A stretch of 64,000 nt of DNA from assembly GCF_000165505.1 (NCBI RefSeq), contig NC_014633.1, positions 620,001-684,000 of the forward strand. The letters run 5' to 3'. The position numbers and the translations under genes are program-made. The notes under the pieces were generated by a model. That model was not told where the DNA came from. It made no database searches and saw nothing but the letters and a program-made list of their open reading frames with translations. Position 1 is the first letter of the stretch. Each line of letters opens with the position of its first letter. Below, one piece after another: positions 35,707 to 46,169 of the stretch. The DNA comes from Ilyobacter polytropus DSM 2926 (GTDB taxonomy: Bacteria; Fusobacteriota; Fusobacteriia; Fusobacteriales; Fusobacteriaceae).

Positions 35707-36370
35707 CATTTAATAGATTATTATACTCAAAAAGATCTTTGACAGCTTTAAAATATTTTTCCGCCATTATTTCATAACCATATTCATTTGGATGAACTGT
35801 GTCACTCATATACTTTGGCGTTCCCCAGGCTTCACCCCATATATCCTCAATGAGGAAAACATTGTCTTTAGAGGAAAGCTCTTTATATATTTCATCATAA
35901 TTTTTCTTATCTTTTGATTTTATAAAAGATAATATAGAATTTTCAGGAAAAAATTTTGCTATAAAAACCACTGTACCTCTGTCTAAAAGACTGTCAACCA
36001 TATGTTCCAAATGAATCTTTGTCTTTTCACTAGCTATTTTTCTGAAATAATCATTGGCTCCAAATTCTAGTATAACTATGTCTGGATCAAGGCTCAAAAC
36101 ATCTTTTTTAAGCCTTTTTCTTCCCTGTGAAGCTGTTTCACCTGGAACGCCTTTATTTATGATCTTTACATCTAGGTAATTTTTAAGGTAATCAGGATAG
36201 CTTTTCCCCTCAGGAGCCCCTATACCTGCAGTTAGGCTGTCTCCGAAACACACTAAAACAGTCTCCCGCCCTTTTGGCAGTTCTATTTTTAACGGATTCT
36301 TATCAAAAAAAACAAAAGCTCCTAAAATAATCGTTATTAATCCGCTTATTATTAAACTTTTTTTCTTCAA
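35693..36370 (-). CDS. SGNH/GDSL-family esterase, membrane-anchored or secreted
   Basis: A 225-residue hydrolase. An N-terminal hydrophobic segment (residues ~5-23) is a signal or anchor. The SGNH blocks follow: FGDSLTAG (Ser), the Gly region GVPGETAS, GANDYF (Asn) and DTVHPNEYGY (Asp and His). It resembles TesA/lysophospholipase-type esterases, so acyl ester hydrolysis in the periplasm is likely. The start is TTG at 36370 after gtgaggtgaaagt. It lies downstream of the MerR gene and may share its transcript. Confidence 0.88.
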   Translation of the reverse strand: MKKKSLIISGLITIILGAFVFFDKNPLKIELPKGRETVLVCFGDSLTAGIGAPEGKSYPDYLKNYLDVKIINKGVPGETASQGRKRLKKDVLSLDPDIVILEFGANDYFRKIASEKTKIHLEHMVDSLLDRGTVVFIAKFFPENSILSFIKSKDKKNYDEIYKELSSKDNVFLIEDIWGEAWGTPKYMSDTVHPNEYGYEIMAEKYFKAVKDLFEYNNLLNENHP

Positions 36371-36409
36371 ACTTTCACCTCACAGATCATTAAAAACACT
36401 TTATCACAG

Positions 36410-37219
36410 CTATTTTATCTTTATTCTTGTCATGTGTAAAAAACTCTCTCTGTTTTTGCTTATTCCGGGTCCACCCATAAATTCTAGAAAAATATCCCCT
36501 ATAGTCTCATAATTATTGTCTTCTATCCATTTCAAAAATAATTTTAAACTTTCCTCTGTAATAGGTGCGCCTTTTACATACACGCAGGCATACCTTCCCT
36601 TTTCCAAAGTATAAGTGTTTTTATAAGATTTTTTCTCTCTGAAGATTACAAACTTGTCTTTTTTTAAATTTCTATTTTCTAGGTTATTTTTATCTATAAT
36701 CAAGCCCACAGAAGCTTTCTGTCTCGAATTCCGATCACCAAAAATTTCATTAATTTTATTAAAAAAATACATTCTATTTTCTTCTTCTTTCTCTGAAATT
36801 TTTTCTACAAATATACCCTTCATCTCATCATACTCCTCAAGAAAAGGTTTATTCACAATTTTATCTGCTTTTAGAAGATCTGTAAAATATTTTTTTTGTA
36901 TTTCAAGATTTTTCTCTATCTCCATAAGCTTTTCTATTTCTATTTTATTTTCAGAGATTCTTTTTTCTATCAAACCCAGTGTGTAGTCGTAATCCAATTT
37001 ATCAAGATGCTTTTTTATAAACTCCAGAGGAAATTCTAAGCTCCTGAGATGTACAATTATTTCTAATACACCAATCTGGCCTGCTGTATAGTACCTATAA
37101 CCGTTATTTTCATCTCTTTTTTTTGGTTTCAGGATGTTTGCCTTATCATAATATCTAAGTGTATGTGCCGATACTCCGCTTATTTTAGATATTTCGCTTA
37201 TTGTAAACAGTTTCTCCAT
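36410..37219 (-). CDS. MerR-family regulator with GyrI-like effector domain
   Basis: A 269-residue regulator. The N-terminal winged helix-turn-helix (FTISEISKISGVSAHTLRYY, residues ~4-23) is followed by a long coiled coil (~75-120) and a C-terminal domain (~170-269) similar to the GyrI/AraC effector-binding fold of BmrR-type multidrug regulators. Such proteins bind small lipophilic drugs and activate efflux genes. It is the next gene after the RND pump on the same strand (77-nt gap), so it may regulate that operon (inference). Confidence 0.86.
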   Translation of the reverse strand: MEKLFTISEISKISGVSAHTLRYYDKANILKPKKRDENNGYRYYTAGQIGVLEIIVHLRSLEFPLEFIKKHLDKLDYDYTLGLIEKRISENKIEIEKLMEIEKNLEIQKKYFTDLLKADKIVNKPFLEEYDEMKGIFVEKISEKEEENRMYFFNKINEIFGDRNSRQKASVGLIIDKNNLENRNLKKDKFVIFREKKSYKNTYTLEKGRYACVYVKGAPITEESLKLFLKWIEDNNYETIGDIFLEFMGGPGISKNRESFLHMTRIKIK

Positions 37220-37296
37220 AAAATAAAATTCCCCCTAAGCCTTGCTTAATAAATTATAGCAGATAAGGGGGAAAGTTTTATACAATATTTAAATTT

Positions 37297-40200
37297 TTAT
37301 ACAGTTTCATTTTCAATTTCAGTATTTCCGGGATATTTTTTTCTCCATGCTGCAATAAAATATTCTCTAATATCTTCTACGATATAGTAAATACATGGTA
37401 TTAAGATCAAAGTCAGTATAGTGGCAAAGCTTAGACCAAATATAACTACGAAGGCCATTCCGTTATACATCTCGGCCCCCTCACCATTGCTTATTGCTAG
37501 AGGAACCATCCCGAGGACTGTTGTCATAGTTGTCATAAGTATAGGTCTCAGTCTTGTGACTCCAGAAGTCATAACTGCTCTAGAAATATTATCTCCTGCG
37601 TCTATCCTCTGATTTATAAAATCTATGAGAACGATGGCATTGTTTACAACGATACCTATTAAAAGGATTATTCCCACGAAGACCATGGCATCCAGACTTT
37701 TCCCTGCAAAGTAGAGGCCAAAAATAGCCCCCATTGTGGATAGTGGTATTGAGAATAGTATTATCAACGGAAAAACAAAGGATTCAAACTGCCAAACAAG
37801 TATGAAATATATCAGAAAAACTGCCACAACAAAGGTAGAAGCAAGTTGTTTGAATATAGCCCCCATATCTTTGTTGTTTCCGCTAGAACTGTAAGTCACA
37901 CCATCTGGAAGTCCTATTTTATTAAGCTCTGATATAATGCTAGCCTCTGCACTCTGCAGGTTTGCATTCTTTTCAAGGTTGGCATATAAAGTCACCTTTC
38001 TCTTCTTATCTTTCTTCTCTATCTTTGACGGACCTTCTACCAACACATAATCTGCCACATCAGATATTCTGACACTTTTACCATTATCTAGAGCTATTCT
38101 AGAGTCTAATAGAAGCTTGCTGGATTCTCTGTACTCCTTTTTCAACTGAACAGTGACATCTATCTCATCATTATCACTATTTATTGTTATAGGAACGTCC
38201 CCATTTATCTGAGTCTCTATCATACTAGCTATATCAGACACACTGACACCATAATATTTTGCTTTTTCCCTGTCTATTATAAACCTTCCCTCTGGCTTAC
38301 CTCCTTCAAGAGATGTGCTTACATCTGTCAATCCTGGAATCTCTGATATTTTTTCTTTTAGTTCATCAGAGATTACCTCTAACTGCTTTTCGTTATCAGA
38401 ATAAAGGTTAAATTCAAGATCATTTACATCAGAGGATCCTCTTACAAAATCCGGAACAACTGTAATAGTTACATCAGGTATTCCTTGGAATTTATTTCTA
38501 AGGTCACTCATAATGTCATACATACTCTCTTCTCTGGTAGTTTTTAGACCTGCGCTTAGATTTAGCACCACATCTTCTGTATCTCCCATTATTGAGTAAT
38601 TGGTCGCATAGTTTAGATCCTTTGCTCTTTCTTCTAGTATCCCTGCTATTCTGTCAGCCATTTTTATATCTGCTCCAGAGGGAAGGGACGCTATTACGGC
38701 AAAATCTCCACTGTCCTGAGTCGGTAAGAATCTTCCGCCTAAGGTTTTTGACATGAATATAGAGGCGATAAACATAATTATTGCTCCAGTGACAACTAAA
38801 AATCGTCTTCTTAAAGCTAATTTTAAAACATCCTTATACTTTTGCTTTACAAATTTCATCAAAGAACCTTCATGGGCTATGTCTGTATTTTTTTTGAGAA
38901 CCTTACTACACATCATAGGTACAAACATTACAGCCACTATAAGTGATGCTGTGAGACAAAAGCTTATAGAATAAGACATGTCTCCAAACTGCTTTTTAAC
39001 TATCCCTTCCTGAAACACCATAGGTAAAAATACTGCCATTGTTGTAAGGGACGATGTTATTACAGGCAGGGTAACTTCACTAGCTCCCTTTTCCGAAGCG
39101 ATAAGCTTATTTTCTTTGAATTCTGTAAAACGTCTGAATATATTATCTATGACTACTACCGAGTCATCAACAAGCATACCTACTCCAAGAGATAGACCCA
39201 TCAGTGAAATTATATTGATGCTTACCCCCATGGCGTTTAATAAAAAGAAAGTAAATATTATAGATGTTGGGATAGACATAGCAACTATCATTGTCACAGA
39301 AATATTTTTTAAAAATAAAAATAATATTATAGATACAAGAATTATCCCTGTGTACGCACTCTCTTTTACGCTGGAAATGGAATTTAATATGGTTACAGAT
39401 GAATCATGGGCTATCTTTGTCTCGGTATTTATAGGCATTGATCCCTCTACATTTTTCAAAACTTTTTTTATGGAATTTACTATTTCTACTGAATTTCCGT
39501 TGTCAGTTTTTGTTATAATCAAAGCAAGGGCATCTTTACCACTGTTTCTAAATATAGTGTCTTTGTCCTTTATAGACATTTTTACATCTGCCACGTCTTT
39601 TAATTTAAGAAGTTTTCCATTTGAATTTTTTAGAACTATATCTGAGATTTCCTCTACGGTAGAAAGCTCTCCCTCTACTTTAATTATATATTCTTTTTCC
39701 CCTTCCATGAGTGTCCCTCCAGGGATATTGACATTAGCATCAGATATAATAGAACTTATCTCCTCTATACCTATATTATAGTTATCTAGTTTTTCAGGAT
39801 CCACTTCCACTAGGACTTCCTGCTCCTGTCCACCTCTTATAAGCACCTGGGATACACCGTCTATTCTCTCAATTAATGGTTTTACAGTTGCATTGGCATA
39901 GGTCCTCATCTCCATGGGATCTCCCCCTACAAGCATTAGAACCATTGCAGGTATACCAGATGTAGACTGCTCCCTTATTACAGGTTCGTCTGCATCATCA
40001 GGAAGTTTCCCACTTATCTGGTTTATCTCATTTTGAATCAGAGTTATCTTAGTTTCTACGTCTGTTCCGTAATCAAATTTTACATCTATTGTCGACTCTC
40101 CCACCTCAGATGTAGAATTATATTCAGTTATTCCGTCTATATTTGGCAGAATATCCTCTATTTTTTTCGTTATCATATCATTTACATCATCAGGAGTTGC

Positions 40201-40359
40201 CCCATCCCATTTTATACTTATGCTCGCCATTGGGTATGATGTGCTGGGCATCATTTCCACAGGCATCTTGGTAAGTCCCAGGTATCCAAAAAATATCATG
40301 GCTATCATTATCATGGTAGTTGTAGCCGGTTTTTTTATGGAAAAATTTGATAAGCTCAT
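37297..40359 (-). CDS. RND-family efflux transporter (AcrB/HAE-1 type)
   Basis: A 1020-residue inner-membrane proton antiporter. It begins MSLSNFSIKKPATTTMIMIA with TM1. TM4 carries the proton-relay Asp-Asp pair in LGVGMLVDDSVVVIDN. There are twelve membrane helices and two large periplasmic loops, with the internal repeat evident (LIGIVVNNAIVLIDF in the second half). It pumps drugs, lipids or other amphiphiles out through the adaptor and the TolC-like channel encoded just upstream. The gene follows the adaptor by 4 nt. Substrate unknown. Confidence 0.95.
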   Translation of the reverse strand: MSLSNFSIKKPATTTMIMIAMIFFGYLGLTKMPVEMMPSTSYPMASISIKWDGATPDDVNDMITKKIEDILPNIDGITEYNSTSEVGESTIDVKFDYGTDVETKITLIQNEINQISGKLPDDADEPVIREQSTSGIPAMVLMLVGGDPMEMRTYANATVKPLIERIDGVSQVLIRGGQEQEVLVEVDPEKLDNYNIGIEEISSIISDANVNIPGGTLMEGEKEYIIKVEGELSTVEEISDIVLKNSNGKLLKLKDVADVKMSIKDKDTIFRNSGKDALALIITKTDNGNSVEIVNSIKKVLKNVEGSMPINTETKIAHDSSVTILNSISSVKESAYTGIILVSIILFLFLKNISVTMIVAMSIPTSIIFTFFLLNAMGVSINIISLMGLSLGVGMLVDDSVVVIDNIFRRFTEFKENKLIASEKGASEVTLPVITSSLTTMAVFLPMVFQEGIVKKQFGDMSYSISFCLTASLIVAVMFVPMMCSKVLKKNTDIAHEGSLMKFVKQKYKDVLKLALRRRFLVVTGAIIMFIASIFMSKTLGGRFLPTQDSGDFAVIASLPSGADIKMADRIAGILEERAKDLNYATNYSIMGDTEDVVLNLSAGLKTTREESMYDIMSDLRNKFQGIPDVTITVVPDFVRGSSDVNDLEFNLYSDNEKQLEVISDELKEKISEIPGLTDVSTSLEGGKPEGRFIIDREKAKYYGVSVSDIASMIETQINGDVPITINSDNDEIDVTVQLKKEYRESSKLLLDSRIALDNGKSVRISDVADYVLVEGPSKIEKKDKKRKVTLYANLEKNANLQSAEASIISELNKIGLPDGVTYSSSGNNKDMGAIFKQLASTFVVAVFLIYFILVWQFESFVFPLIILFSIPLSTMGAIFGLYFAGKSLDAMVFVGIILLIGIVVNNAIVLIDFINQRIDAGDNISRAVMTSGVTRLRPILMTTMTTVLGMVPLAISNGEGAEMYNGMAFVVIFGLSFATILTLILIPCIYYIVEDIREYFIAAWRKKYPGNTEIENETV

Positions 40360-40363
40360 CTGT

Positions 40364-41422
40364 TTAGGCCTCCTTTATTTTGTCGTTGTTCTCGAGAAGG
40401 TACTGCCCCTGGGTTATTATTTTATCTCCTGGCTGATATTCATCAAAAACTATCTGTTGGTAGTCATCTGTTGATATCCCTAGGTCTACCTTATAGATAA
40501 CTGCCTTTCCTTCTCTTGAAACTGCGATATAATTATACATATCTTTCAACATTACTGATTCTTTTGGAACAAAGAATCCTTCGACCTCTTCACTGCTTAC
40601 CTTTACCTTAGAGTACATCCCCTTGACCAACTTCCCATATTTATTTTCTACCAAAATTGTAGTTTCGTATTTTTTAGTATCACTGTCAGATGCGGGATTT
40701 ATTTTTTCTACTATTCCTTCTACCTCTTCTTTTATATCCTCTAGGTATACCTTGGCTTTGTTGCCTTTTTTTATGTTTTTAAGATCAGAAGCAGCTATGC
40801 CTATTTCTATCTCCATCTGACTGTTGTCTACAACTGTAAAAAGGTTTGCGTCTGCATTTATTTTTTGGTATTTTTTTATACTAAGATCACTAACTAAGCC
40901 TGAAATTTTTGACTTAACTGTGAGGTTTTCATAGTCTTCTTTTGACTTTATATACTGGGATTCAGTTATTTCCATCTCTCCTTCACTCTGTATATACTGA
41001 TTTTTCACAGTAAGAAACGAGTCTTCAGATATTAGTTTTTTATCAAAAAGAGTCTTGTATTTCTCATATGATATTTTGCTCGTCTCATAGTCTGACTTGG
41101 CCTTCATATACTCACCCTTTGATTCTAAGTAAGCAGCCTTAGTGTCTGTATCTTCCAAAACCATAACAATTTTTCCCTTTTCAACATAGTCACCATTTTG
41201 ATAATTTATCTTTACCACGTCTCCTCCAGTGTCAGTTACGTGAGTCACTTCATTCAGGGGAGTGAGTTCCCCGTTATAATTTTTGATGTTTTCAACCTTA
41301 GTTTTTTTAAGCTCTATGCTTTTAACACTTTTAGAAATTTCTTTTTTTTCAACTGGTGTTACTTTGGATTTACCGCATGCAGCTAGTAACACTATAGTTA
41401 TAATTAATATAAATTTTTTCAT
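40364..41422 (-). CDS. Periplasmic adaptor lipoprotein of the RND pump (HlyD/MFP family)
   Basis: A 352-residue membrane-fusion protein with lipobox LAAC (Cys16). The lipoyl half-motifs flank a coiled-coil hairpin: first half VTDTGGDVVKINYQNGDYVEKG, then helices (~100-155), second half VKSKISGLVSDLSIKKYQ. A beta-barrel and membrane-proximal domain complete it. It bridges the RND transporter and the outer-membrane channel. The gene is the middle of a three-gene operon, 12 nt after the TolC-family gene. Confidence 0.93.
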   Translation of the reverse strand: MKKFILIITIVLLAACGKSKVTPVEKKEISKSVKSIELKKTKVENIKNYNGELTPLNEVTHVTDTGGDVVKINYQNGDYVEKGKIVMVLEDTDTKAAYLESKGEYMKAKSDYETSKISYEKYKTLFDKKLISEDSFLTVKNQYIQSEGEMEITESQYIKSKEDYENLTVKSKISGLVSDLSIKKYQKINADANLFTVVDNSQMEIEIGIAASDLKNIKKGNKAKVYLEDIKEEVEGIVEKINPASDSDTKKYETTILVENKYGKLVKGMYSKVKVSSEEVEGFFVPKESVMLKDMYNYIAVSREGKAVIYKVDLGISTDDYQQIVFDEYQPGDKIITQGQYLLENNDKIKEA

Positions 41423-41434
41423 TTTATCCTCCTG

Positions 41435-42682
41435 TTACTTTATAAGATTTAGGTATTCTTCGTATGCCTGATAATAATCCATCTGTATGTTGATATAATT
41501 AACCTGAGCTTCTCTAAGGTCTGATTCTGTCTGCAAATAATCTACTGTATCTAACAGTCTGTTGGCATATTTTTCTCTGTCTATCTCATATATCTCATTT
41601 GATGTTTCATAGGCTTTTTTTCTTGTTTCTATAAGACTGTAAAGAGTTTTCATCTCAAGATATGCCGAAGTTATTTCTTTTTTCAGTTCCTCTATACTGT
41701 CATCTCTTGAAATTTCAGCCTTCTCTGTATCCAGTTTTGCACTTTTGTAAGAATCCATGGAACTTCCAAAATTAAATATCTCCCACTCAAAACTTACCCC
41801 TATACTCCACTGCCAGTCTTCTACATCTGCAGAATCTGAAAAACTAGCAAGATCCGAGCTTTCATAAGCATACTCGAGATCCACCTCTGGTAAAAATTCA
41901 CTTTTAGCAGCCTTTTCCTCTATTTTTGTTATCTCAGCTGTTAAATTTAACTTCTTCGACTCTAGACTTTCCTTCACTGCATTTTTCAGATCATTTTTAA
42001 AGTTAATTTTTTCAGGATTTATTTTCTCTGTATCTATATTTGATAGCTGAATCTCTTTTTCAAGGGATATCCCCATCAATTTTTTTAGTGTCATCTTTTC
42101 TTTTTGAATTTCATTTTTGGTATCTATAATGTCACTTTCGTTCTCATAGAGAGAGGATTCAACCTTTAGAATCTCACTTTTGTCTATAAGTCCTAGATTG
42201 TAAAACTCCTGTTGTCTATTTAGTTCCTCTTCTTTTTCACGCTTGGAAGTTTCATATACTTCCAAGGTCTTTTGAAGTTGAAGTATAGCTATATATTCTT
42301 TAACCACTTCAAGCCTGGTGTCCCACTTTTCTTTCTCATAAGTGAGCTCATATAATTCTTTGCTTTTTTGGGATCCCTCTATACCATAAAAGATCTCTCC
42401 ACCTGAATATATAGGCTGTGTCAATACTATCCCGTTCTCAAAATAACCGTCGTCGTAACTGTCACTTTTGTCATCTGTGTAGTTACTTTCCAAGCTTATG
42501 GAAGGTAGCCCTTCTTTATAAGACTGCTTATAAAGAAGATCCTGCTGTACTGTCTCTATTTTACTGTTTTTAAGGTCGCGGTTATTTTCATAAGCCATGT
42601 CCACAGCCTTTTCCAAGGAAACTTCCATACCAAAGGAACTGCATGACATTACCATCATCAAGCCCAATATTTTTTTCTTCAT
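41435..42682 (-). CDS. Outer-membrane efflux protein (TolC family)
   Basis: A 415-residue exported protein: signal peptide MKKKILGLMMVMSCSSFG, then two OEP repeats of long alpha-helices. EKAVDMAYENNRDLKNSKIE marks the first and VKESLESKKLNLTAEI the second. It forms the trimeric exit duct for the RND pump encoded downstream. First gene of the operon tolC-like, MFP, RND; ribosome site ataaggagaag. The promoter must lie in or beyond the repeat element at 42745-43273. Confidence 0.92.
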   Translation of the reverse strand: MKKKILGLMMVMSCSSFGMEVSLEKAVDMAYENNRDLKNSKIETVQQDLLYKQSYKEGLPSISLESNYTDDKSDSYDDGYFENGIVLTQPIYSGGEIFYGIEGSQKSKELYELTYEKEKWDTRLEVVKEYIAILQLQKTLEVYETSKREKEEELNRQQEFYNLGLIDKSEILKVESSLYENESDIIDTKNEIQKEKMTLKKLMGISLEKEIQLSNIDTEKINPEKINFKNDLKNAVKESLESKKLNLTAEITKIEEKAAKSEFLPEVDLEYAYESSDLASFSDSADVEDWQWSIGVSFEWEIFNFGSSMDSYKSAKLDTEKAEISRDDSIEELKKEITSAYLEMKTLYSLIETRKKAYETSNEIYEIDREKYANRLLDTVDYLQTESDLREAQVNYINIQMDYYQAYEEYLNLIK

Positions 42683-42744
42683 CTAATCTTCTCCTTATAA
42701 AAGTATCTGTATTTAATTCAAATTGCTACTTAAAAATTGTAAAT

Positions 42745-43273
42745 AAATTACTGAATTTATCCAAAGTTCCGTTACTTTTCCTTGATGAAAAGCACCCCGA
42801 GGGCATTTCCTCCCTTCGGTCAGGGCATAACCAAAAATCAAGGCCTGTGAAAAATAAGCTAAATGCCTTCGGAAATCTAAGTAGAGTAATGAAACTCAGA
42901 AATTAAGTTTCTGAGAACCATAAAATATACTCGTATAACTCGTTATTTTATGGTCACTCGCTACGCTCAGACAGTCGATTTTTTCTAGAGATTTCTTTCA
43001 GTCATTCTTAACGCTGATTTTGTCAATGGCCGAAAGAATTTCAAAAGATTTAAAAAAATTATTTAAAGATTTTAAATTCCCCTTTAAAAAATACCGTTAA
43101 GAAATCATCTTGTGAAATCCACTTTCATTGAAATAAGGAGGTTTACCGACTATATTTCAATAGAAAGTTAGTTCAGAAGGGATTTTAGGTATTTTTTAGG
43201 GGTGCCTTTTCTTTGGTTACTTTCTTTGGGCAAGCAAAGAAAGTAACACAGCCTTTCGGAGAAATTCAATACT
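42745..43273. repeat. MITE-like element, long copy (about 530 bp)
   Basis: Non-coding element. A near-identical core of ~275 bp (42977-43251) recurs at 52855-53128 with one substitution and one single-base indel. The left end is a palindrome of gttactttt / aaaag-taac type, split here by a 35-bp insert (42793-42827). The right end has a hairpin of ggttactttctttg and caaagaaagtaac (43214-43246). Outer ends aaattactgaatttatcc and ggagaaattcaata (43258-43271) form a diverged terminal inverted repeat. A second copy-specific insert (about 42890-42960) contains two palindromes. No transposase. Confidence 0.8.
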
Positions 43274-43456
43274 CTAACCAAAGTTAGATATAAATAACAA
43301 CTCAGTTTATATTTACAAAGTATAATAATCCTTAGAGTCACTCTAAGGTCAATAATAAATCTTCCTGTATACCTACAAAAATCCCATGATACATTAATGC
43401 CTTTCTTCTGTGTCATTTCAATGTCCGGCAGAGTCCTAAAATCAGATAATATAAAA

Positions 43457-43480
43457 GGGAGTTCCATAAGGAACTCCCTG
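43457..43480 (-). terminator. Terminator of the autotransporter gene
   Basis: Perfect stem agggagttcc / ggaactccct with an ATAA-type loop. T-rich on the minus strand, ~60 nt after the stop. Confidence 0.85.
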
Positions 43481-43541
43481 CAATAATTATTAAACTGTTT
43501 TACCCATAGTCAGAAAAATCCTGTTAGGATTTCTAGCTTAC

Positions 43542-46169
43542 CTAAAATTTCCAGCTGACACCTAGGTCTATGTTGTTTTCACCAAGATCATCCTGCTGTG
43601 TATATGAATACATGATTCTGTAAGTCAGGGAATCATTTACGTTGTAGTTGAATCCTGTCAAGATGCTGTAAGTGTCTTCATCGATATTGGCTCCCTGGAT
43701 TTTGAAGCTTTCTGCATTGGCATCACCTTTGAAAGAAGCCTTCTGGTCTTTGTTTAAGTCGGCATATTCATGCTCCCAAGATCCACCTAGACACCATACC
43801 AGTTTGTCAGTAAGATCTACATCAAGTCTAAGTCCGAGTTTGCTTGTTACTGAGTCTAGACCCTGCTTTTCTACGTCAAGAGCTGCCAGTCCTATACTTC
43901 CGCTTTCTGTGAAGCTTTCTCTCTCTATTCTTGAATAGCCCACACCGATTGACGGAACCATAGTCACTCTTTCACTTAATTCTATATTTTTATTCAGATC
44001 TGTACCGATACTCACACTGTAACTGTCATAATCAGAGTTTGCCTCAAGACCCAGTGTAGTTATCTCACGGGTCACATCATTTTTAGAGTACTCTGCCCCT
44101 AGATGAGACGCCAGCATATAGTCCTTCCCAAAGTACAACTTATGAGTCATTCCAAGATGGAAGGTCTCTGTCTCAGCATCACTGCCGTCGTCGTAGTCAT
44201 TTCTCATGTCGAAGTAACCATAAGACATTCCCATTGAAGAGTTTTCTCCTATTATTTTTTCGGTTATACCAACGAATCCAGAACCGTGAGTGTCATATTC
44301 CACACCTGTCTGATCAAATCTTCCGGTAGTCCCCAAAACGTCAAAATGCTGAATATATTTTTCTTCTCCCTGCAAAAAAGAATAATTAGGGCTTTGTGTA
44401 AAGGTATCTGAAGAGAGTTCCGCCGTAGCACTATCAAGCAACAGAGCAAAATCACTCTGTCTTTTCCCCTTTAACGTCAGAGGGCTGCTCATCATAGAAT
44501 TAATTTTTCCTGTAAACATTTTATTTACCTGAATATGCTCATCAACCAAATTGCCGTACATCTCCCCACCTAGTTCGCTGACGGCTTTTTCTGCATCATC
44601 CATAGAAACATTTGACAGAGCCTCATGTATACCCAGGCTATCCTGGTCATCATCTAAAATGTTTATTATTTGAGTTTCATCATTATCCTCGGTGGTTGCT
44701 CTCAGTTCATCGTATACATCCTTTCCACTCAAGGTAACCACTGTCTGAGTTCCGCTTTCGTCTATATCTGTGACACTCCATCCCAGAGTTTCTACAAATA
44801 GCTCATCATCATATTCCAAGGTTCCGTCTTCAGCCACAAGATTACCGTCTGAAACAACGTTGGTAGTAATTAGATCTCCTCCGAATATAACTTCATAGCT
44901 AGATTCAGCGGCAGTATCTAGACCACTTACGTAAAACTGAACCTTACCTGTGTCTGAAACTGTGATATCTCCTCCGAACGTCTCAATCTTAGGAACCAGT
45001 ATATCACTTCCAGATATCTCTGTATTCAGAGTAAGAGTTCCATCGATTGTAAGCCCTGTAGCCGTTCCCCTGTAAGGTGTATATCCGTCATAAGGGTTCA
45101 TGATTATCTCATAACCTTCTGCAAGAGTAGCAGTCGAACCTGTGCTTATCTTAAGCTCATTAAAATCATAAATGTTTTTTTCTATGAGCATTTCCGAAGT
45201 TTTATAGGCATATAACATATTGTACCCGCTTTTATCACCGTAGATATCTCCAGTTCCATCTACGTTCACACCGGTATAAGTTAAATAATTGTACCCTTCT
45301 CCAAAAAATTTAATATCTCCATTTATCTTACCACCAGAAACTGTTACTGTGTTTGTACCTCCTGATTTCATCAGTACGTCTCCATTAATATTATTATCAG
45401 AATTGGAATTTGTCAGAGTATTGTTGCCAGTATCTGAAGTCATTATAACTGCTGTATCCGCACTTATATTTCCACTATTGTTAAAGGTTCCACCTTGAGA
45501 AAAATAGAAACCTATCCCGTGTCCTTCAGTATAAACGTTTACATCCACGCTACCATAGTCCGATTTATTTTCTGTATAGTAGATTCCTATAACATCAGCA
45601 CCTGTCAAAGAAGCCACATTAAACCTTGTTCCCTGACCGTGAAGGTAACCTCCATTCTCTAGCTTTAAGCCTACGAAAACTTCACCTTCAGACAAACCTC
45701 CTGTATTTTCGAGAATATTTGTATCAGTATAGCTGTGAAAACACGTATAAGTATCATGTTTAGAGCCTACCACAAGGGTTTTATCACCACTATCGCCTGT
45801 AAAAGGATTTAAAGTTTTTGCAATAAAAGTTGTATTTTTATCATTTACATTAACATTCTTGTAATTACGGTCATGATCAGGCAGGCTATTTCCACTTCCA
45901 GTATAAGCTGCCTCTCCCATAGTCACAATTCCATTCTTTACAACAATACCATTATTAATATTAATTATGTTATCCCCTATAACTATCCCACTGTTTGTTT
46001 CTATTATACTACCATCACCGGTAACAATATCCCTGTTATCATTGACAGAAGATATAGCCATTGCCACATTCCCTGTTATAAGCATTGTAACTATTAATCC
46101 CACCGTTATCCTGATCTTATTCTTAAAGCTAGACTTAAACCTTTTTGTAAAACTGTTATTTAAATTCAT
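43542..46169 (-). CDS. Autotransporter with C-terminal beta-barrel
   Basis: An 875-residue type Va secretion protein. It has a long basic signal sequence (to about NVAMA). The passenger (~40-590) is rich in Gly/Asn/Thr/Ser repeats of short strands, typical of a beta-helix (NINGDVLMKSGGTNTVTVSGG). The autotransporter barrel occupies about the last 265 residues, ending VSWKF with the expected terminal aromatic. Fusobacterial autotransporters act in adhesion or aggregation; no protease or adhesin motif is visible, so the role is open. Start after aaaggggagaatt. Confidence 0.93.
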   Translation of the reverse strand: MNLNNSFTKRFKSSFKNKIRITVGLIVTMLITGNVAMAISSVNDNRDIVTGDGSIIETNSGIVIGDNIININNGIVVKNGIVTMGEAAYTGSGNSLPDHDRNYKNVNVNDKNTTFIAKTLNPFTGDSGDKTLVVGSKHDTYTCFHSYTDTNILENTGGLSEGEVFVGLKLENGGYLHGQGTRFNVASLTGADVIGIYYTENKSDYGSVDVNVYTEGHGIGFYFSQGGTFNNSGNISADTAVIMTSDTGNNTLTNSNSDNNINGDVLMKSGGTNTVTVSGGKINGDIKFFGEGYNYLTYTGVNVDGTGDIYGDKSGYNMLYAYKTSEMLIEKNIYDFNELKISTGSTATLAEGYEIIMNPYDGYTPYRGTATGLTIDGTLTLNTEISGSDILVPKIETFGGDITVSDTGKVQFYVSGLDTAAESSYEVIFGGDLITTNVVSDGNLVAEDGTLEYDDELFVETLGWSVTDIDESGTQTVVTLSGKDVYDELRATTEDNDETQIINILDDDQDSLGIHEALSNVSMDDAEKAVSELGGEMYGNLVDEHIQVNKMFTGKINSMMSSPLTLKGKRQSDFALLLDSATAELSSDTFTQSPNYSFLQGEEKYIQHFDVLGTTGRFDQTGVEYDTHGSGFVGITEKIIGENSSMGMSYGYFDMRNDYDDGSDAETETFHLGMTHKLYFGKDYMLASHLGAEYSKNDVTREITTLGLEANSDYDSYSVSIGTDLNKNIELSERVTMVPSIGVGYSRIERESFTESGSIGLAALDVEKQGLDSVTSKLGLRLDVDLTDKLVWCLGGSWEHEYADLNKDQKASFKGDANAESFKIQGANIDEDTYSILTGFNYNVNDSLTYRIMYSYTQQDDLGENNIDLGVSWKF

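Noticed and set aside
39116-39781. 221-codon plus-strand ORF
   Set aside because: It lies entirely antisense to the well-supported RND transporter and has no family features.
43168-43467. 99-codon ORF on the minus strand at the end of the long repeat
   Set aside because: It is half repeat, half unique sequence, has no ribosome site, and is not kept in the second repeat copy.
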